The translations under genes and the position numbers were made by a program. The notes under the pieces were generated by a model. It had not been told where the DNA came from. It saw only the letters and a program-made list of their open reading frames with translations, and made no database searches. Below, in pieces: positions 1 through 11,225 of a stretch of DNA of 64,000 bases. Within the stretch, counting starts at the first letter, position 1, and each line of letters opens with the position of its first letter. Origin of the DNA: Sipunculus nudus (Eukaryota > Annelida > Sipuncula > Golfingiida > Sipunculidae); contig CM049322.1 in the NCBI GenBank assembly GCA_026874595.1, forward strand, positions 47,525,840 through 47,589,839, in the 5' to 3' direction.

Positions 1-360
1 CTTGAATAAGTCCGAAGACACCGTGAGGTACAGAGTTCAAAATATTAATCTAGTCCATACATTGATTTATGGAATACCCTCTATGACTGTTAGCACTTAG
101 TGTTAATACAGTGTATTGCATCAAGTTTAGTTGTATCTAAAGTAATGATAATAATAAGGGGCATTAGCAAAATAATCAAAGGCTCCTAGATATATATCTG
201 AATTCGACTTTTGTGATAAGTTTTGTGATAAGCTCGAACCGTGGCTTATTAGGAAGAGTTCTCAACTGATCCCACTACCCTCAAAGTAGTGACGTTATTA
301 ATGTACATGTTCTGGCTCTCTGGCAGCACACATCAAACAGTGGACACGGTATTGTAACTG
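1..360. other. Intergenic, no gene seen
   Basis: AT-rich sequence without a convincing exon, repeat array or RNA gene. No open frame has recognisable homology or bordering splice sites. Confidence 0.6.
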
Positions 361-369
361 TATGAGTTG

Positions 370-1290
370 TTAATTTAGCTGACTAAAAGGTCAGCTCCTC
401 GTCCGTCCGTCCGTCCGTCTCTCCGTCCGTCCGTTTACAAAACATAAATCATAAATGCTGGACGTAGAAACTTCTATCTGAACGTCCGTTTAGTCTCATA
501 AAATATCTCCTTGCAAACTTGGAATTAGGTCAATGCGGCCTACATTTTCCTCCAGACAAAATATAAAAAAAATTGCTACAAAAGCTGCAGTATCTGAATA
601 AGTATGCATTGGTCGCAACATCTCTTAGCTTGCATTTTGACCATAGATCCTGCAGACTGGTGGAGACTTTTAAGATGGGGAACAAATTGTATATATTTTG
701 CCTACAGTCTTCTAAAATGATTTTCAGGGAGTTCCATCAAAAATCTCCTTGAAAACCTGAAATTAGGTCACTGTGACGCATATCCGTTGAGCTATGTGGC
801 TCGCGAATGTCCCCAGAAAAAAATGATACAAAAGCTGTAGTATCTGAATAACTAATGCATTGGTTCCCGTGATACTTTCATTTTAATCATTTCCTGCCGA
901 CTGTTGCAGCCACCTGGATCTTTTTCACTATTTTTTTCTACACATTTTTTTTTTCTTTTTTTTCCAGACCCTTAGATGAAACAGTTCGGCTGTTGATAGG
1001 CGTAAAATGAAACCGTTAAACCTAGAATTTCTAACTGTACATACGGAAAGTTCGAGGCAAATCCCCTTGGAAATCTGAACTTTGGTCATAGTGACCTATA
1101 TTCTGCAAGATATATTTATAAATATATTTTGAGCCATATATAGGACTGATTTGCATGATTAGTTACAGTTAGAGCAAAAAACTAGGATGTTCCTTTCCAT
1201 TAAACCTGAAATAATGTCACTGTGGCCTAAATTCTGCAAACTGTGTGAAAAACATAATTTTAACACTCTATTAGTCAGATAGGAACATGG
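370..1290 (-). mobile_element. Pearl-like element: hairpin, GTCC run, diverged tandem repeats
   Basis: Reading right to left, the block holds diverged tandem units, then a GTCC/GGAC microsatellite-like run at about 401-434, then a 7-bp perfect hairpin (AGCTGAC...GTCAGCT, 377-396). Units begin near 507, 745, 1063 and 1193 with 'ctccttg...aaatTAGGTCA' type sequence, so spacing is irregular (about 130-320 bp). The order tandem core, GGAC-type microsatellite, terminal hairpin is the architecture described for bivalve pearl/CvA and other non-autonomous Helentron elements, and is repeated in opposite orientation at 46.6-47.9 kb. Family assignment is inference; the hairpin and repeats are visible directly. 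Confidence 0.5.
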
Positions 1291-2140
1291 GAGCCGTTGG
1301 ATGTCGCTATTTGCAACATGCATGATTTTGAGTACTCTGGGAGTGATTTACCCATTGTTCAAGGTTCCTTGAATTTAGGCCAGCGTCATGGCCTACAAAT
1401 AAAGAGTACCCATAGGATTTGGTCATTGATAAACTGCCACCCAAGGGCCCCATATATAGAAAGGCTTTACTTCTTAACCCAATACAGAGGTTATCGATTA
1501 GGTGGATGTTTACAACTTGCATTATTTGTATTACTTACAGCCTTACATCATCAAAGGCATATGCTCCGAATTGGGCTAGCATCTACAGGTTGTGTCTTTG
1601 CGTTACAATGGGTCATTGCCGGTTTAAAAAGGTTCACGTACAATACATTTACATATAGACCGTGCTTATCAGCGGTTGACGCTTTGGTTGATAAAGGCTT
1701 TGTTTAGACGTAAGGGTAAAATTAATGCTCCTCAAGATTAACCATAGGGGACATCTTGTACAAGGATTTGCGTGGTTCTTGTTGATATGACTGATCTACA
1801 AAACGGGTGAGATATGAGTTTTATCAATCTTTAGTTTGACACAAACTATAATACTATGTATAAAAGGGCTAAATGCTTGAGCCATATTTCGCTAACTAAT
1901 CTTTTTAAAATTTGTTCATTACCTTAGGGTAGTTCTCCCTTTCCTTCAAAACCGATCATGGGGTTTGCCAGTTTTCGTACACTCTAAAACTCAGCTGTGA
2001 CAGGTAGCGTGTCAAAATTATTGATATGACTTTATGGATATGTCTGATATATTACTGTTAGGAGCTTTAATGTAACCATCACTGAAGTTCTGTATTCTAT
2101 TAACCACCACATATTTACATTATCACATTATCTATGTCAG
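1291..2140. other. Intergenic, no gene seen
   Basis: A 136-codon open frame (1297-1707, +) lies here but has no recognisable domain, no clear splice borders and overlaps open frames in other registers. I do not treat it as a gene. The stretch ends at a good 3' splice site (tctatgtcag, ending 2140). Confidence 0.5.
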
Positions 2141-2359
2141 GTGATGCGCCTATCCAGCCAAACTGCTCTGGAGAAGCTACGTGGTCCCAGGCCGAAAACT
2201 GCTGCACACTGAAAAAATACAGTTTAGGATCTGTTGGAAAAAAAAGCGAAATGAATCAGGTTTTGGAGCACTACAGGCAACGAAACATGACATCATCGTT
2301 CGTGAACCTAAGAAGACGAAAGACTAACAAAGGGAAATGGATAGATGAAGAAAGTGGAG
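2141..2359 (+). CDS. C-type-lectin-like domain exon (partial gene)
   Basis: A 219-nt open segment bounded by a 3' splice site (tctatgtcag, ending 2140) and a strong donor (GGAG|GTAAAC at 2360). It enters and leaves in phase 1, a symmetrical class 1-1 exon typical of shuffled extracellular domains. The translation carries the N-terminal half of a C-type lectin fold: ATWSQAENCC (the TWxxAxxxC helix 1 signature), then SLGSV, an E-rich helix with SEMNQVL, and an FVNL...GKW segment where WIGL...GxW is usual. The WIGL tryptophan is replaced by V. No upstream signal exon was found, so the transcript structure is unknown. Ligand binding cannot be judged because the Ca2+/sugar-binding half is absent. 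Homology rests on motif reading alone. Confidence 0.5.
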
Positions 2360-2919
2360 GTAAACGACGATTAAGTGATGCTGTATGGGTTTATTTTATC
2401 ACACAGGAGCAGTCAGGCTGCAAGTTCATGTTCTGTCATTTATCGATAAATTTATAGTTATGTTTGTAATAATTGCATCATGTACAGGTGGACCGATACA
2501 TATCTGTTTGGCTCACTCAAGTATATTTAGATTGTTATGATAAATAGCAGCATGGAAGGAAAATGTATCTATCTTGTAGAAATCTTAATTGTCATTTTCA
2601 CTGATGAAGTCAAGGGTCTTTCAAAAATCATGAGAGCTTTAGGTTATCAAATGCGCATAAGAATCAGACATATGAAGTAGAAAATCTAAATAGTATAATA
2701 TCATTTTTAAGAACACTAAGCTTGATTCAAGTAGTGGGTCTTTAAGAGTACAAAGAATAAGTTAAAATGTTCTTTTACGAGTAGAAGGCATAACAAAATT
2801 TATTTTAATTGTAAAAAGTGGATAATGTCATATCATCACTCATACGTCTTATAAAAGTAGAACGTTTTGTCAGGTAAAATGTTTGTTGCGACATAAAAGG
2901 GGACATTATTTTTTTCCAG

Positions 2920-3026
2920 ATCCAATTTGCAAAGAATTCCACCGAAGATGGATTGCACGAGAACACAATGGTATCTGCTACCTGCATTTCTGTGAACGGC
3001 TGACTTGGCATGAGGCCCGGGCGTTT
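2920..3026 (+). pseudogene. Second C-type-lectin-like exon, probably decayed
   Basis: After a polypyrimidine tract and acceptor (tttttccag, ending 2919) an open frame runs in phase 1, matching the phase in which the exon at 2141-2359 leaves. It reads CKEFHRRWIAREHNGICYLHF followed by LTWHEARAF, the start of a C-type lectin domain (CxxGW...G.CY.F...LTW.EAR.FC). The last conserved Cys is Tyr (TAT for TGT). No good donor follows; the frame runs on to a stop at 3057. The domain start therefore looks like an orphan exon that has lost a conserved cysteine and its 5' splice site. Since the preceding exon holds another N-terminal half, the two cannot make a single complete domain without missing exons. 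The end coordinate marks the last homologous residue. Confidence 0.45.
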
Positions 3027-3424
3027 TATGTTGAATTTAAAAGAGTATACCTAGTTTAACGCCATTTTGTGATTCAGATTTATATAGATTTCAATTAAAA
3101 TATACACGTTTTGACCTTATACCATGCAAGGAAATGGCATTGGTTAACGCCAATAATCTCTGCGTCGAATCAATCCCTCTGAAACCAAACACATAAGAAA
3201 GGCACACATTATGCGTCGACTGTAAAACAAGAGACATTGGGCGATGCGGGCAAGTAAAGATGCAACAATCATCACTCTTATTTGAACCGAAAACTTGTGA
3301 CGCAGTCGCCTGTTATGTGTCCCTGAACATGCGAAATGGTAATTCTTATTTGCAAAAAAAAATTAAACTTGAAACTTTTCAATCTGTCCAGATAATCATA
3401 ATACTCTCAACCATTATATTAAAA

Positions 3425-3509
3425 ATGATTACAAATATCGGCATATTCCTTTGCTTATTGATTTTATTTATTGTCTATGGATGTCAGGAAATTTCAGAAT
3501 CAAACAAAA
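3425..3509 (+). CDS. Possible signal-peptide first exon
   Basis: ATG at 3425 opens MITNIGIFLCLLILFIVYGC, a hydrophobic stretch followed by a polar segment, as in a secretory signal peptide. A usable donor (AAA|GTATAT) follows at 3510 and would leave in phase 1, the phase used by signal exons of many secreted modular proteins and by the two lectin-like exons just upstream. I found no matching downstream exon before the NACHT exon, so the assignment is weak. A chance hydrophobic open frame in AT-rich sequence is the alternative. Confidence 0.2.
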
Positions 3510-3659
3510 GTATATCACACGTTTGATGAAAATACTTTTTTTAGAAGAATAAAAGACATTATATTGTTCATGCTTCCATCAATACTAAAACATTGTGAAC
3601 GAATATCTCAGGTACGAATGTGAAACCAAAGGGTGAGACAGCACATAATATAGCAACCT

Positions 3660-4165
3660 TACACCTGCATCATCACTGTTAGAACCATACACTTACTACA
3701 TCACTGTCACGCCATCACAACCACAGCACCAATGTCACACCCTTACATCAGCATTATCACTGTCACAGCATCACATCAACATCGTCACTGGTACAGATTC
3801 ACACCGACAACATTACTGTGACACCTTTACACCTAGACCATTACTGCACGACATCACACCTACTGCATCACTGTCACAGCCTCACACCAACATCATCATT
3901 GCCAAAGATTCACACCGACAACATCACTGTCACACCATTACACTTACATCATCACTGTCACAACCTCACACATACATCATCACTGTCACATCCTCACCCC
4001 AACATATTTACTGTCACATCATCACACCTACACCATCACTGTCACAACCTTACACATACATCATCACTGTAACACCGTCACACCAACATCGTCACAGTCA
4101 CACCATCACACCTACATCAACACTGTCACAACCACACACCAACATAATCACTGTCACAAGCTGAT
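3660..4165. repeat. Degenerate 28-bp minisatellite
   Basis: About 18 diverged units built on CATCACTGTCACA plus CCTCACACYWACAT. The period is 28 bp between clear copies (catcactg at 3950, 3978, ~4006, 4034). Apparent open frames across it (TSSL/HHH-rich) are by-products of the repeat. Confidence 0.8.
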
Positions 4166-4169
4166 CTCA

Positions 4170-5692
4170 ATGACAAACGCATTTCTGGTGAGTATGATTT
4201 ATATGATCTGAATTGTTGGATGCAAGGTTCCTTGACAAATCATGAACAGTGTCTTGTATAAACAATAGAACAAGCATAGGTCTGATCATCTCAAAAAGAA
4301 CCGTTGAAAAATTTATTTATGTAAAAATAGTAATTGGGTCTTAAATAACCCCTCCGGGTCATTTTAAAATAGCTTGGTCGTTTGAGAATTAAAAATCACA
4401 AAGCGCAGTATTCAAATAATTAGCGTCACATCCTCATAACTGCATGGTCATTTTCATTTTCTCAAACCTGCACCATCACTTTCTCTTTTTCACACTTCAT
4501 TTCTCAATGGCCTTTGTATCAACCGTCATGAACGACTTACTACATCCACTACATTCAGAGTTCAGTTTTTTACCTCCAGATAAAAGCTTAGATGTAAAAT
4601 TCTGCAGAGCTACTCGCTTTAAAAACTCTTTTGCCATACATTTTTAAACTTTTTAACTGACAAAACTTAATAGATGTTTAATGCTTAGAATTACATGTTT
4701 TATCTGCTGCTTATTTTTACATGCTTATTTTTGCATGCATAGTGAAATACGTTCAGTGTGATTTTCATGTAGGTTTTTGTATATATTTATTTTTATGTAA
4801 TGAATTGCAAATCAACAATAAATCCCTGGAACTGAAGGCTAATAAATGTTATCTTGTCTTATCTCATTACTTATGCTTTCGCATACAAGCATCACACTGG
4901 CACTAACATAACTTCCTCTCAAAAGCGTCATCATCATTCCCATTTAATACAACATATTCAAGTTAAGGTCACCATCGCCGTAAATTTAGGCAGAATAATT
5001 TTTCAAAAAGTTAAATATTGAAAGCGAACTCTTCTCTTAAAATATTCAAGTGAAATTCAAGTGAGATGGACGCATTAATATCACAGAGAAATTTACATTA
5101 AAAAGATCAGTAACACGAAGAAAAGAAACACGTAGGACATATGCATGTGTGTGTCAAAAATAAAGAGGACCCCTAAAATTGACCTTATTCTCACACTTTT
5201 ACTGTACAAATAATAAAATGCCTGGTGTTAAACAAATCAAATAAAGTAAAACAAAAATTCTTCTATATAACACTGCATCCATTATTCTTATTCGAATATC
5301 TACCAAAAGGTTGATTTTAACCAATACACTAACACACGCACGCACGCACACACACACACACACACATATATATATCATACTGATACTGCACATGGCTATG
5401 GATAATTATGAATAATGATATATATTTATCATTTATATTAACAACTATAAAATATAAAGTATGAAAAGTCCATTTCAACGATCATGAATAACCGTTTATT
5501 GATATAGGTTTACTATCATATTTATTTTATTTAGATGTTAAATATAGCTTATTTAAAATTTGATTAACAGATGTGAGAAGAATTGTGAAACATTAAACGC
5601 TTTAAATACAAAAGATGTTAGCAAGAGATCATTTCGGGAAATAAGATTATAAATTAATAGCCAATATACAGTAAGTCTTTATTTCACTTCAG
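4170..5692. other. Non-coding, likely 5' flank or intron of the NACHT gene
   Basis: No convincing exon seen. A CA/CG/TA microsatellite lies at about 5333-5378. The stretch ends in a pyrimidine-rich acceptor (tttatttcacttcag, ending 5692), so at least its 3' part is probably an intron. Confidence 0.5.
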
Positions 5693-7708
5693 TTTACCAG
5701 TGGGCAGAGAGGTCGGCTGATGTTTCTATCAGGTGAACCGGGGGTCGGGAAGTCTACCATCTCACGTAGAATGTGTGTGGACTGGAGCAACATCATCCTG
5801 AATTATGACGAGAAAACAAACATGACCATTGAGGAGAAGGAAATACTCGGTAAATTCAAATATGTGATTCCTATCATTCTCAGGGATGTCAAAGACGAAC
5901 AGGAGTTAGTTGATGTAATAAAGGAACAATTGCTGTTAGAAAAGACAGATGCGCACGAGCTTTATAAAGTCGTCACAGATAACCCCTTGTCTACTTTATT
6001 CCTGCTAGATGGCTATGATGAATACAGAGAGAAAACGTCTTATGAAATCACAAACCTTGTCCACAGAGAACTGTTCCCTTACGCCCATGTATTTATTACG
6101 TCCAGACATTCATCAGACTCTCATTTTACTGGTCAAAAGAATCTTCCCGAGACGGAGGTGTTACTCAGAGGTTTCTCACCAGAGGGTGTCAAGGAGTATG
6201 TTAGAAAATCATTCAAGGAGACCAGTGGAAAAGGGAAGAAATTACTAAATAAAATTGAAAAATCCGAAGATCTCATACACCTGAGTCGTTACCCGGCCTT
6301 ATTGTTATTAATGTGCTGTTTATGGGAAGAAACCAATCAATTGGCCAAAACAATCGCGGGCTTTTACCGTGATTTCATTAAATATTCATGTTGTAGATTT
6401 GAGCGAAAATATATTCTCAAAACAGAAAGACGTAAACATGCAAACATTATCGATCACTATCGGAAAAATTTGATGAAGATAGGTGAAATAGCGACAGAAG
6501 GAATGACCGGAGACAGACTGGAATTAACATTCCCATCTGAAAAGGCCACCCGTTTAGATGAGACAACCTGGAAACTTGGGTTCCTAATTGAAGAAACATT
6601 AACAAAAGGAGAGACACGAGTTTCGTTCGTACATAAAACCGTACAGGAATGGTTTGTCGCTTATTACATTGTTAATTCTGAAAAACGGAAACAACTGGAT
6701 CTTTTAATTCATTTCTGCAGCTCGCTCCAGGCATTCAGAGAGTCCGCTATGATAGTGACCTTTACAGCAGCTTTAGGAGGATGGGACATCGTGTATCAAA
6801 TGCAAACTATAATGCAAGGGAAGGAGGACATGTGGAGGATGCAGACCTCACTATACCTGAGTTATATATCAGAACACAATGAGGCTGACCTGGTACTACC
6901 TGAGGTGATAGAGTTAGATATTACAGACAAATATCCCGATCATGTTTATGTTAAATATCTCTCAATGAACGCAGAGACGCTGATCGAACTGACAGTGATG
7001 TCAGATGACGAGAGGGACATGTGTCTACTACAATATTTAAACGCTCCATCGTTAACACGGCTCTCGTTGTCAGTGAACCCGCTACGTCTTCGACACTTTG
7101 TTCATAAGAGTCACGTGACACAGGGACTTGACGTCACACTCACAATGTTCCCTTTACAAACGCTGAAAGTTGAAAAGTTTAACCGCTTTGGATGGGTCAT
7201 GACATCATATGAAGATGATGACAGATACGATGAAAATGATGATGATGATCATGACACTTCTCCTGTGAGTGGGGATAATGGTGATTCTACTTCACCTGAC
7301 CTGCTGGCTGTAATAAGAGCAGTCCCACTGATACAGACGCTGGAAGAGTTAGAGTTTTATGAAACCGATCTGAGAGGTGTGGCTCTCCGCACACTCGCAG
7401 AATATCTGCCTGATACACATCTCATTACACTCACATTCAGTAGATGCAGCCTCACATCACAGGAGGTTTTGTCAGTGGTTGACTATCTACCAGAGTGTAT
7501 AACACTCAAAAACCTCCTGGTTATAGATAACAGTCTGGATGGCGCCATATTACAGCTGTTAAACAATACTGAAAAACTTACAGGTCTCAGGAAACTACAG
7601 CTACTAGGAGGGTATGGTTTTCCTTGGAGTGACATATCTACCGATATAAGGGAGAAAATAAAACATACCCTGGCAGAGAAATGTCCTGACCTGGAAGTCA
7701 TAATATAA
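5693..7708 (+). CDS. NLR-like NACHT ATPase with LRR-like C-terminus (3'-terminal exon)
   Basis: One 2016-nt exon reads 671 residues to a TAA. The frame is open back to the acceptor CTTCAG|TTTACC at 5693, so the first ATG (5720, residue 1 below) is probably internal and N-terminal exons lie upstream. Walker A GEPGVGKST is at residues 5-13, Walker B LFLLDGYDEY at 93-102, and a sensor-1-like VFITSRH at 124-130. FVHKTVQEWFVAYY (303-316) is the winged-helix-end motif common in invertebrate NLR-like proteins. A strongly acidic D/E-rich run lies at about 497-512, and amphipathic leucine-spaced segments at about 538-632 resemble LRRs. NACHT proteins are STAND ATPases that oligomerise on ligand sensing, usually in innate immunity or cell death. 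The N-terminal effector domain is not visible, so the output of this receptor is unknown. No frameshift or stop is seen. Confidence 0.85.
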   Translation, partial: FTSGQRGRLMFLSGEPGVGKSTISRRMCVDWSNIILNYDEKTNMTIEEKEILGKFKYVIPIILRDVKDEQELVDVIKEQLLLEKTDAHELYKVVTDNPLSTLFLLDGYDEYREKTSYEITNLVHRELFPYAHVFITSRHSSDSHFTGQKNLPETEVLLRGFSPEGVKEYVRKSFKETSGKGKKLLNKIEKSEDLIHLSRYPALLLLMCCLWEETNQLAKTIAGFYRDFIKYSCCRFERKYILKTERRKHANIIDHYRKNLMKIGEIATEGMTGDRLELTFPSEKATRLDETTWKLGFLIEETLTKGETRVSFVHKTVQEWFVAYYIVNSEKRKQLDLLIHFCSSLQAFRESAMIVTFTAALGGWDIVYQMQTIMQGKEDMWRMQTSLYLSYISEHNEADLVLPEVIELDITDKYPDHVYVKYLSMNAETLIELTVMSDDERDMCLLQYLNAPSLTRLSLSVNPLRLRHFVHKSHVTQGLDVTLTMFPLQTLKVEKFNRFGWVMTSYEDDDRYDENDDDDHDTSPVSGDNGDSTSPDLLAVIRAVPLIQTLEELEFYETDLRGVALRTLAEYLPDTHLITLTFSRCSLTSQEVLSVVDYLPECITLKNLLVIDNSLDGAILQLLNNTEKLTGLRKLQLLGGYGFPWSDISTDIREKIKHTLAEKCPDLEVII

Positions 7709-8039
7709 TCCGTACTGTCGAGCTGTCGTCAAATACAGAATAGATCAAAGTAAAGCAACCATATTTCAAAGTAACATTTTTATAGAAAAAGGGATGGTCG
7801 CTCTTCCGTGCACCGGATGACCTCTACCAATTAAAAGAATTTGTTTGGTGGAGCGCTCCCATGGATATTTCATAGGACTTCTCTTCGCCGAGACATATTT
7901 CTGTGTTTATCGATATTTTCCATGTTACCAGTTAGACCGCCGATCGTTCAACATGTGCCAGGTGAGCGATGCGACAAAAAACGCTAAAAAAGAGAGCACC
8001 ACCGCCGTGCTGATTCTCTCCTGACGCCTTACCTTAATG
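7709..8039. other. 3' flank of NACHT gene
   Basis: No further exon seen. There is no AATAAA within about 300 nt of the stop; the nearest clear ones are beyond 8360. This stretch may be 3' UTR. Confidence 0.4.
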
Positions 8040-8085
8040 CAGGGGCGGATCCAGAAATTTTCTGAACGGGGGGGGGGGGGGGGCG
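8040..8085 (+). mobile_element. hAT-type terminus (CAGGGGCGGATCCAG)
   Basis: CAGGGGCGGATCCAG followed by a long G run (about 8071-8083). Termini of the form CAGNGGCG are typical of hAT transposons. Related copies occur at 25.54, 28.32, 29.57, 43.96 (inverted) and 48.85 kb in this window. No matching right end was identified here. Confidence 0.45.
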
Positions 8086-10083
8086 CTAATACTGGGCTAG
8101 GGTTGATTGATGTGTATTAAGAAAAAATAAGTTCTTGCATTGTGCATGTATATTTTGTTTGTATATATTATTATTATTATTACCGAATATATTTTCAACC
8201 TATGCAAAATAGGCTGCTTTAATGACCGCCTCCCTGAGTACAGTTATATTTGGATGCTATTAAAAGGAATGGAGCAAATCACAGAGCTGTTCATTAATAT
8301 CCTCAATTTATGTATCAGAAAAATATGTATATAACTGTGTATAACTAAAAAATCTTATTGCTAGGGAATAAAAAAGATATATGAAAAAAATTACGAATAA
8401 GGGGGCGCCTTTCCAATTAAAGTGGGATTCTTTAAATTTTTTTTTTATAATTACACACTTACCCACAATCATTGTAAGTGAAAATAAACATGCAGGGTTC
8501 CATAAGACATAAAGATATAACTATTAATAATAAATACAATAACTATTAGTTTTTTTACAATTACACGTCTTTATAAGGTTCGTATCAAGTATGATGAAAT
8601 TTTAAATTAATACCCAACTCTTCATTTGTGATTTATGTTAGCTACGAAGACATATTGCTCAGGGGAAAATATACTGGGAAGATCTTGAACCAGACATAAA
8701 CACAGTTAAGTCCGTTTTTATATGAACCCGGTTATATGTTATATTTAAGATTTCTCTGCAGTGGTAAGCGAGATGCAACAGTGACTCCTCCTCTGATTTA
8801 CAAAGAGATCAGAGAATATATTTTATTCTTTCTGTTTGTAAATAAAAATGGATTAAGGGTAAAAAAATTCTTATTTCAGATATTGGTATCTTCCTTATGT
8901 GATCTACATGCATAAAATACGGTATCTACACAGTCACATTCCATGTCCTTTCCCCATTAATTGTATTTGTTAAAGGATATGTGCATATACATAAAGTGTT
9001 ATTCATCTATAGATAGCATCCGTAATGTTTCATATTTTTTTTATAATTTATCAAAATAGTCTCTGTATATATGATATATAGTTATGAGCTCATATTTTTT
9101 TCAATTTTTTCCCAGTCACTGTTATTGCATCAGTTAAACTAGTATAGTGCAATTTTAATCAAAGCTGTAGGTTTCTTTAATCAATTAACAAATCCTTTTT
9201 CTTCCTCTCTTTAAATAATTATAAAAGGCTTATGGATGCCGGAATTATTTTAAAAACAGTATGTTTATATTGTAAGGGGAGCCTGTAACCATGTCTGCTT
9301 CCGATATTATTCCAGCATTAATCTAGTACCTCCTCTGACTTCAGTTCGTATTAAGTTATTTACTTCCATTTTCCAGTTGGCATCGTTGTTACTCTTCACT
9401 AAATTGGTTCATAAGGTCCAACGGTTTTCTATGAACTGTGTCCTCTTTATATTGGTTATTTTCCTTAAAGGTGTTACAGCGTCACCTGTAGTCGGGTTTA
9501 TAAGCGTTGGAATGTCCGGTGACGACACTCTGGCATTCGGACTTTGAGGACAGCACGTCCCTCAGTTGTGCTTTTGTCACTTCTTTTAATGATTCACACT
9601 TTTTGTTCACCAAGTAAATGAAGTAGAATAGTAATTCTCTGTGAATAATACTGTCTGTGAATTGGTTATAATTTCTAGTAACGTGAGGTACGTTCTAAAA
9701 GCCCAGTTCGGACGTGGCGCCACGTAATATGTAATAATACAGCCACGAAATTGGTAATATTTAGTGCCCAGCTCGGCCATGGGGCCACGTTATTAGTAGC
9801 AATGCCCATTTAGGCCATATATAGGGCCACGATATTAATAAATATAATATAATAATGTCACGTAACTCTGTGTATATTTCTGTATATTTTTTGCCATGCT
9901 GCATGGACCTAATAGTTGCTTTATTGTATGTTCATAATATCGGTGATAGACGCTGGTATTCGAACTTGAGGACAACACGCCCCTCATTTATATTCTGTAT
10001 GTTACTTTCTGAATAAATCCATGTGTCACATACTGTCCAAAGTCATATATTTATCCACACATGAATGTGCCTCTTGAGCCCCG

Positions 10084-10086
<3 letters not shown>
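8086..10086. other. Intergenic, AT-rich, with a diverged direct repeat
   Basis: No gene seen. Two diverged copies of a ~50-bp segment (ggtgacgacactctggcatt type) lie at about 9517-9570 and 9941-9990. Between them three short units beginning 'gccca(g/t)tt/ctcgg..gccacg' start at 9701, 9766 and 9803. These may be remains of an LTR or other retroelement. Confidence 0.45.

Positions 10087-10139
<53 letters not shown>
10087..10139. repeat. (TA)n microsatellite
   Basis: Uninterrupted TA dinucleotides immediately left of the LTR at 10140. Confidence 0.95.
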
Positions 10140-10143
<4 letters not shown>

Positions 10144-11089
10144 ACGGAACCTAATATCAACAGATCACGTAGTCGTGACGAGCATAAATTTAGTTATGGA
10201 GATAAAAAAAATCAGATTTTGTAACACTAGCTAGCCTGAAAGTCTAGGGGAATGAATAAGGAAGTCAGTGTTTTTTTGTTAACAAATAATTTATTCTTTT
10301 TATTCTTAAAACAATCCTAACATTGCAATACACTAAGTCAGTGTTTTTTTTTTGTTAACAAATAATTTATTCCATATATTCTTAAAACAATCCTAACATT
10401 ACAATACACTAAATCAATACAATTACACAGTATTACAACAGTACAACTGCAAATCAATACAATTACACAGTATAATAAATAAAGTGTACAGTACCTGAAT
10501 ACCACCACTGTAACAGCGACAAAAAGTCCTTTAAAGCCTATATCCAGATGAACAGTTAACATAAATCTTCTTAGAGAATAATAGTCCAATTCAATCACAA
10601 AATCATTCTGTTGTAATCCAAAAGTGAAATTCTTGTAATAATCCCGAAATGAAACTGGAGACATGCCGCACTAAATCTGCATAGAGTTCGTAGAATTCCT
10701 GAAACTACTGCAATTATCGGATAGGTCCCAAAACTGAATCACATTCTTCCGTGTCCGCTGGAATATTTCTCTCTCTTCTCCTCGGCTCTAAAACACAGCC
10801 CCTTATTTATAGCTTCTCACCCCAAAGCCTAGAAACTTCTACTTCACGAACAATCCAAAGAACCCAACAATACATAATACATACGCACCCAAAGAACAAT
10901 ACAAATCACGCGCTCATAGAGCGCGACCAGCCCAGAAGGTTCCAGATTAGCATGAGCGCTGTGTTTCTACACGTCAGACCTCACACGTTGGCCGGCCCGG
11001 CTCGCGCAACTCCCATGGCAACGAACAATGCTAGCGCTACACAGACACATGCAAGACTGCTGCACACAATTAAATAGACATCCGTAACA
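10140..11089 (-). mobile_element. Solo LTR, 950 bp, inserted in a TA microsatellite
   Basis: The block starts TGTTACGGA and ends TCCGTAACA, a perfect 9-bp inverted repeat with the TG...CA ends of LTRs, and is flanked by ATAT on both sides. On the minus strand a TATA-like CTATAAATAAGGGG (rc of about 10800-10814) lies inside, as expected for U3/R. No gag/pol and no second LTR adjoin, so it looks like a recombination-derived solo LTR. It contains a 73-bp internal tandem duplication (copies from about 10263 and 10337: gtcagtgtttttttgttaac...). A MITE with the same ends is the alternative. Confidence 0.6.
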
Positions 11090-11105
11090 ATATATATATA
11101 TATAT

Positions 11106-11161
<56 letters not shown>

Positions 11162-11220
11162 TAATAACAATTTAAAAATAATAATATATATATATATTTA
11201 TTAATAACAATTTAAAAATA
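11090..11220. repeat. (TA)n microsatellite and a short duplication
   Basis: TA/CA repeats at about 11090-11157. Then 'tatttattaataacaatttaaaaataataat' occurs twice (about 11153-11185 and 11195-11225), a ~42-bp tandem duplication. Confidence 0.8.
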
Positions 11221-11225
11221 ATAAT

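Noticed and set aside
1297-1707. 136-codon open frame
   Set aside because: Overlaps open frames in two other registers and shows no domain or codon pattern of a gene.
10338-10664. 108-codon minus-strand frame
   Set aside because: Lies in the LTR; hydrophobic content comes from internal duplication of AT-rich sequence.
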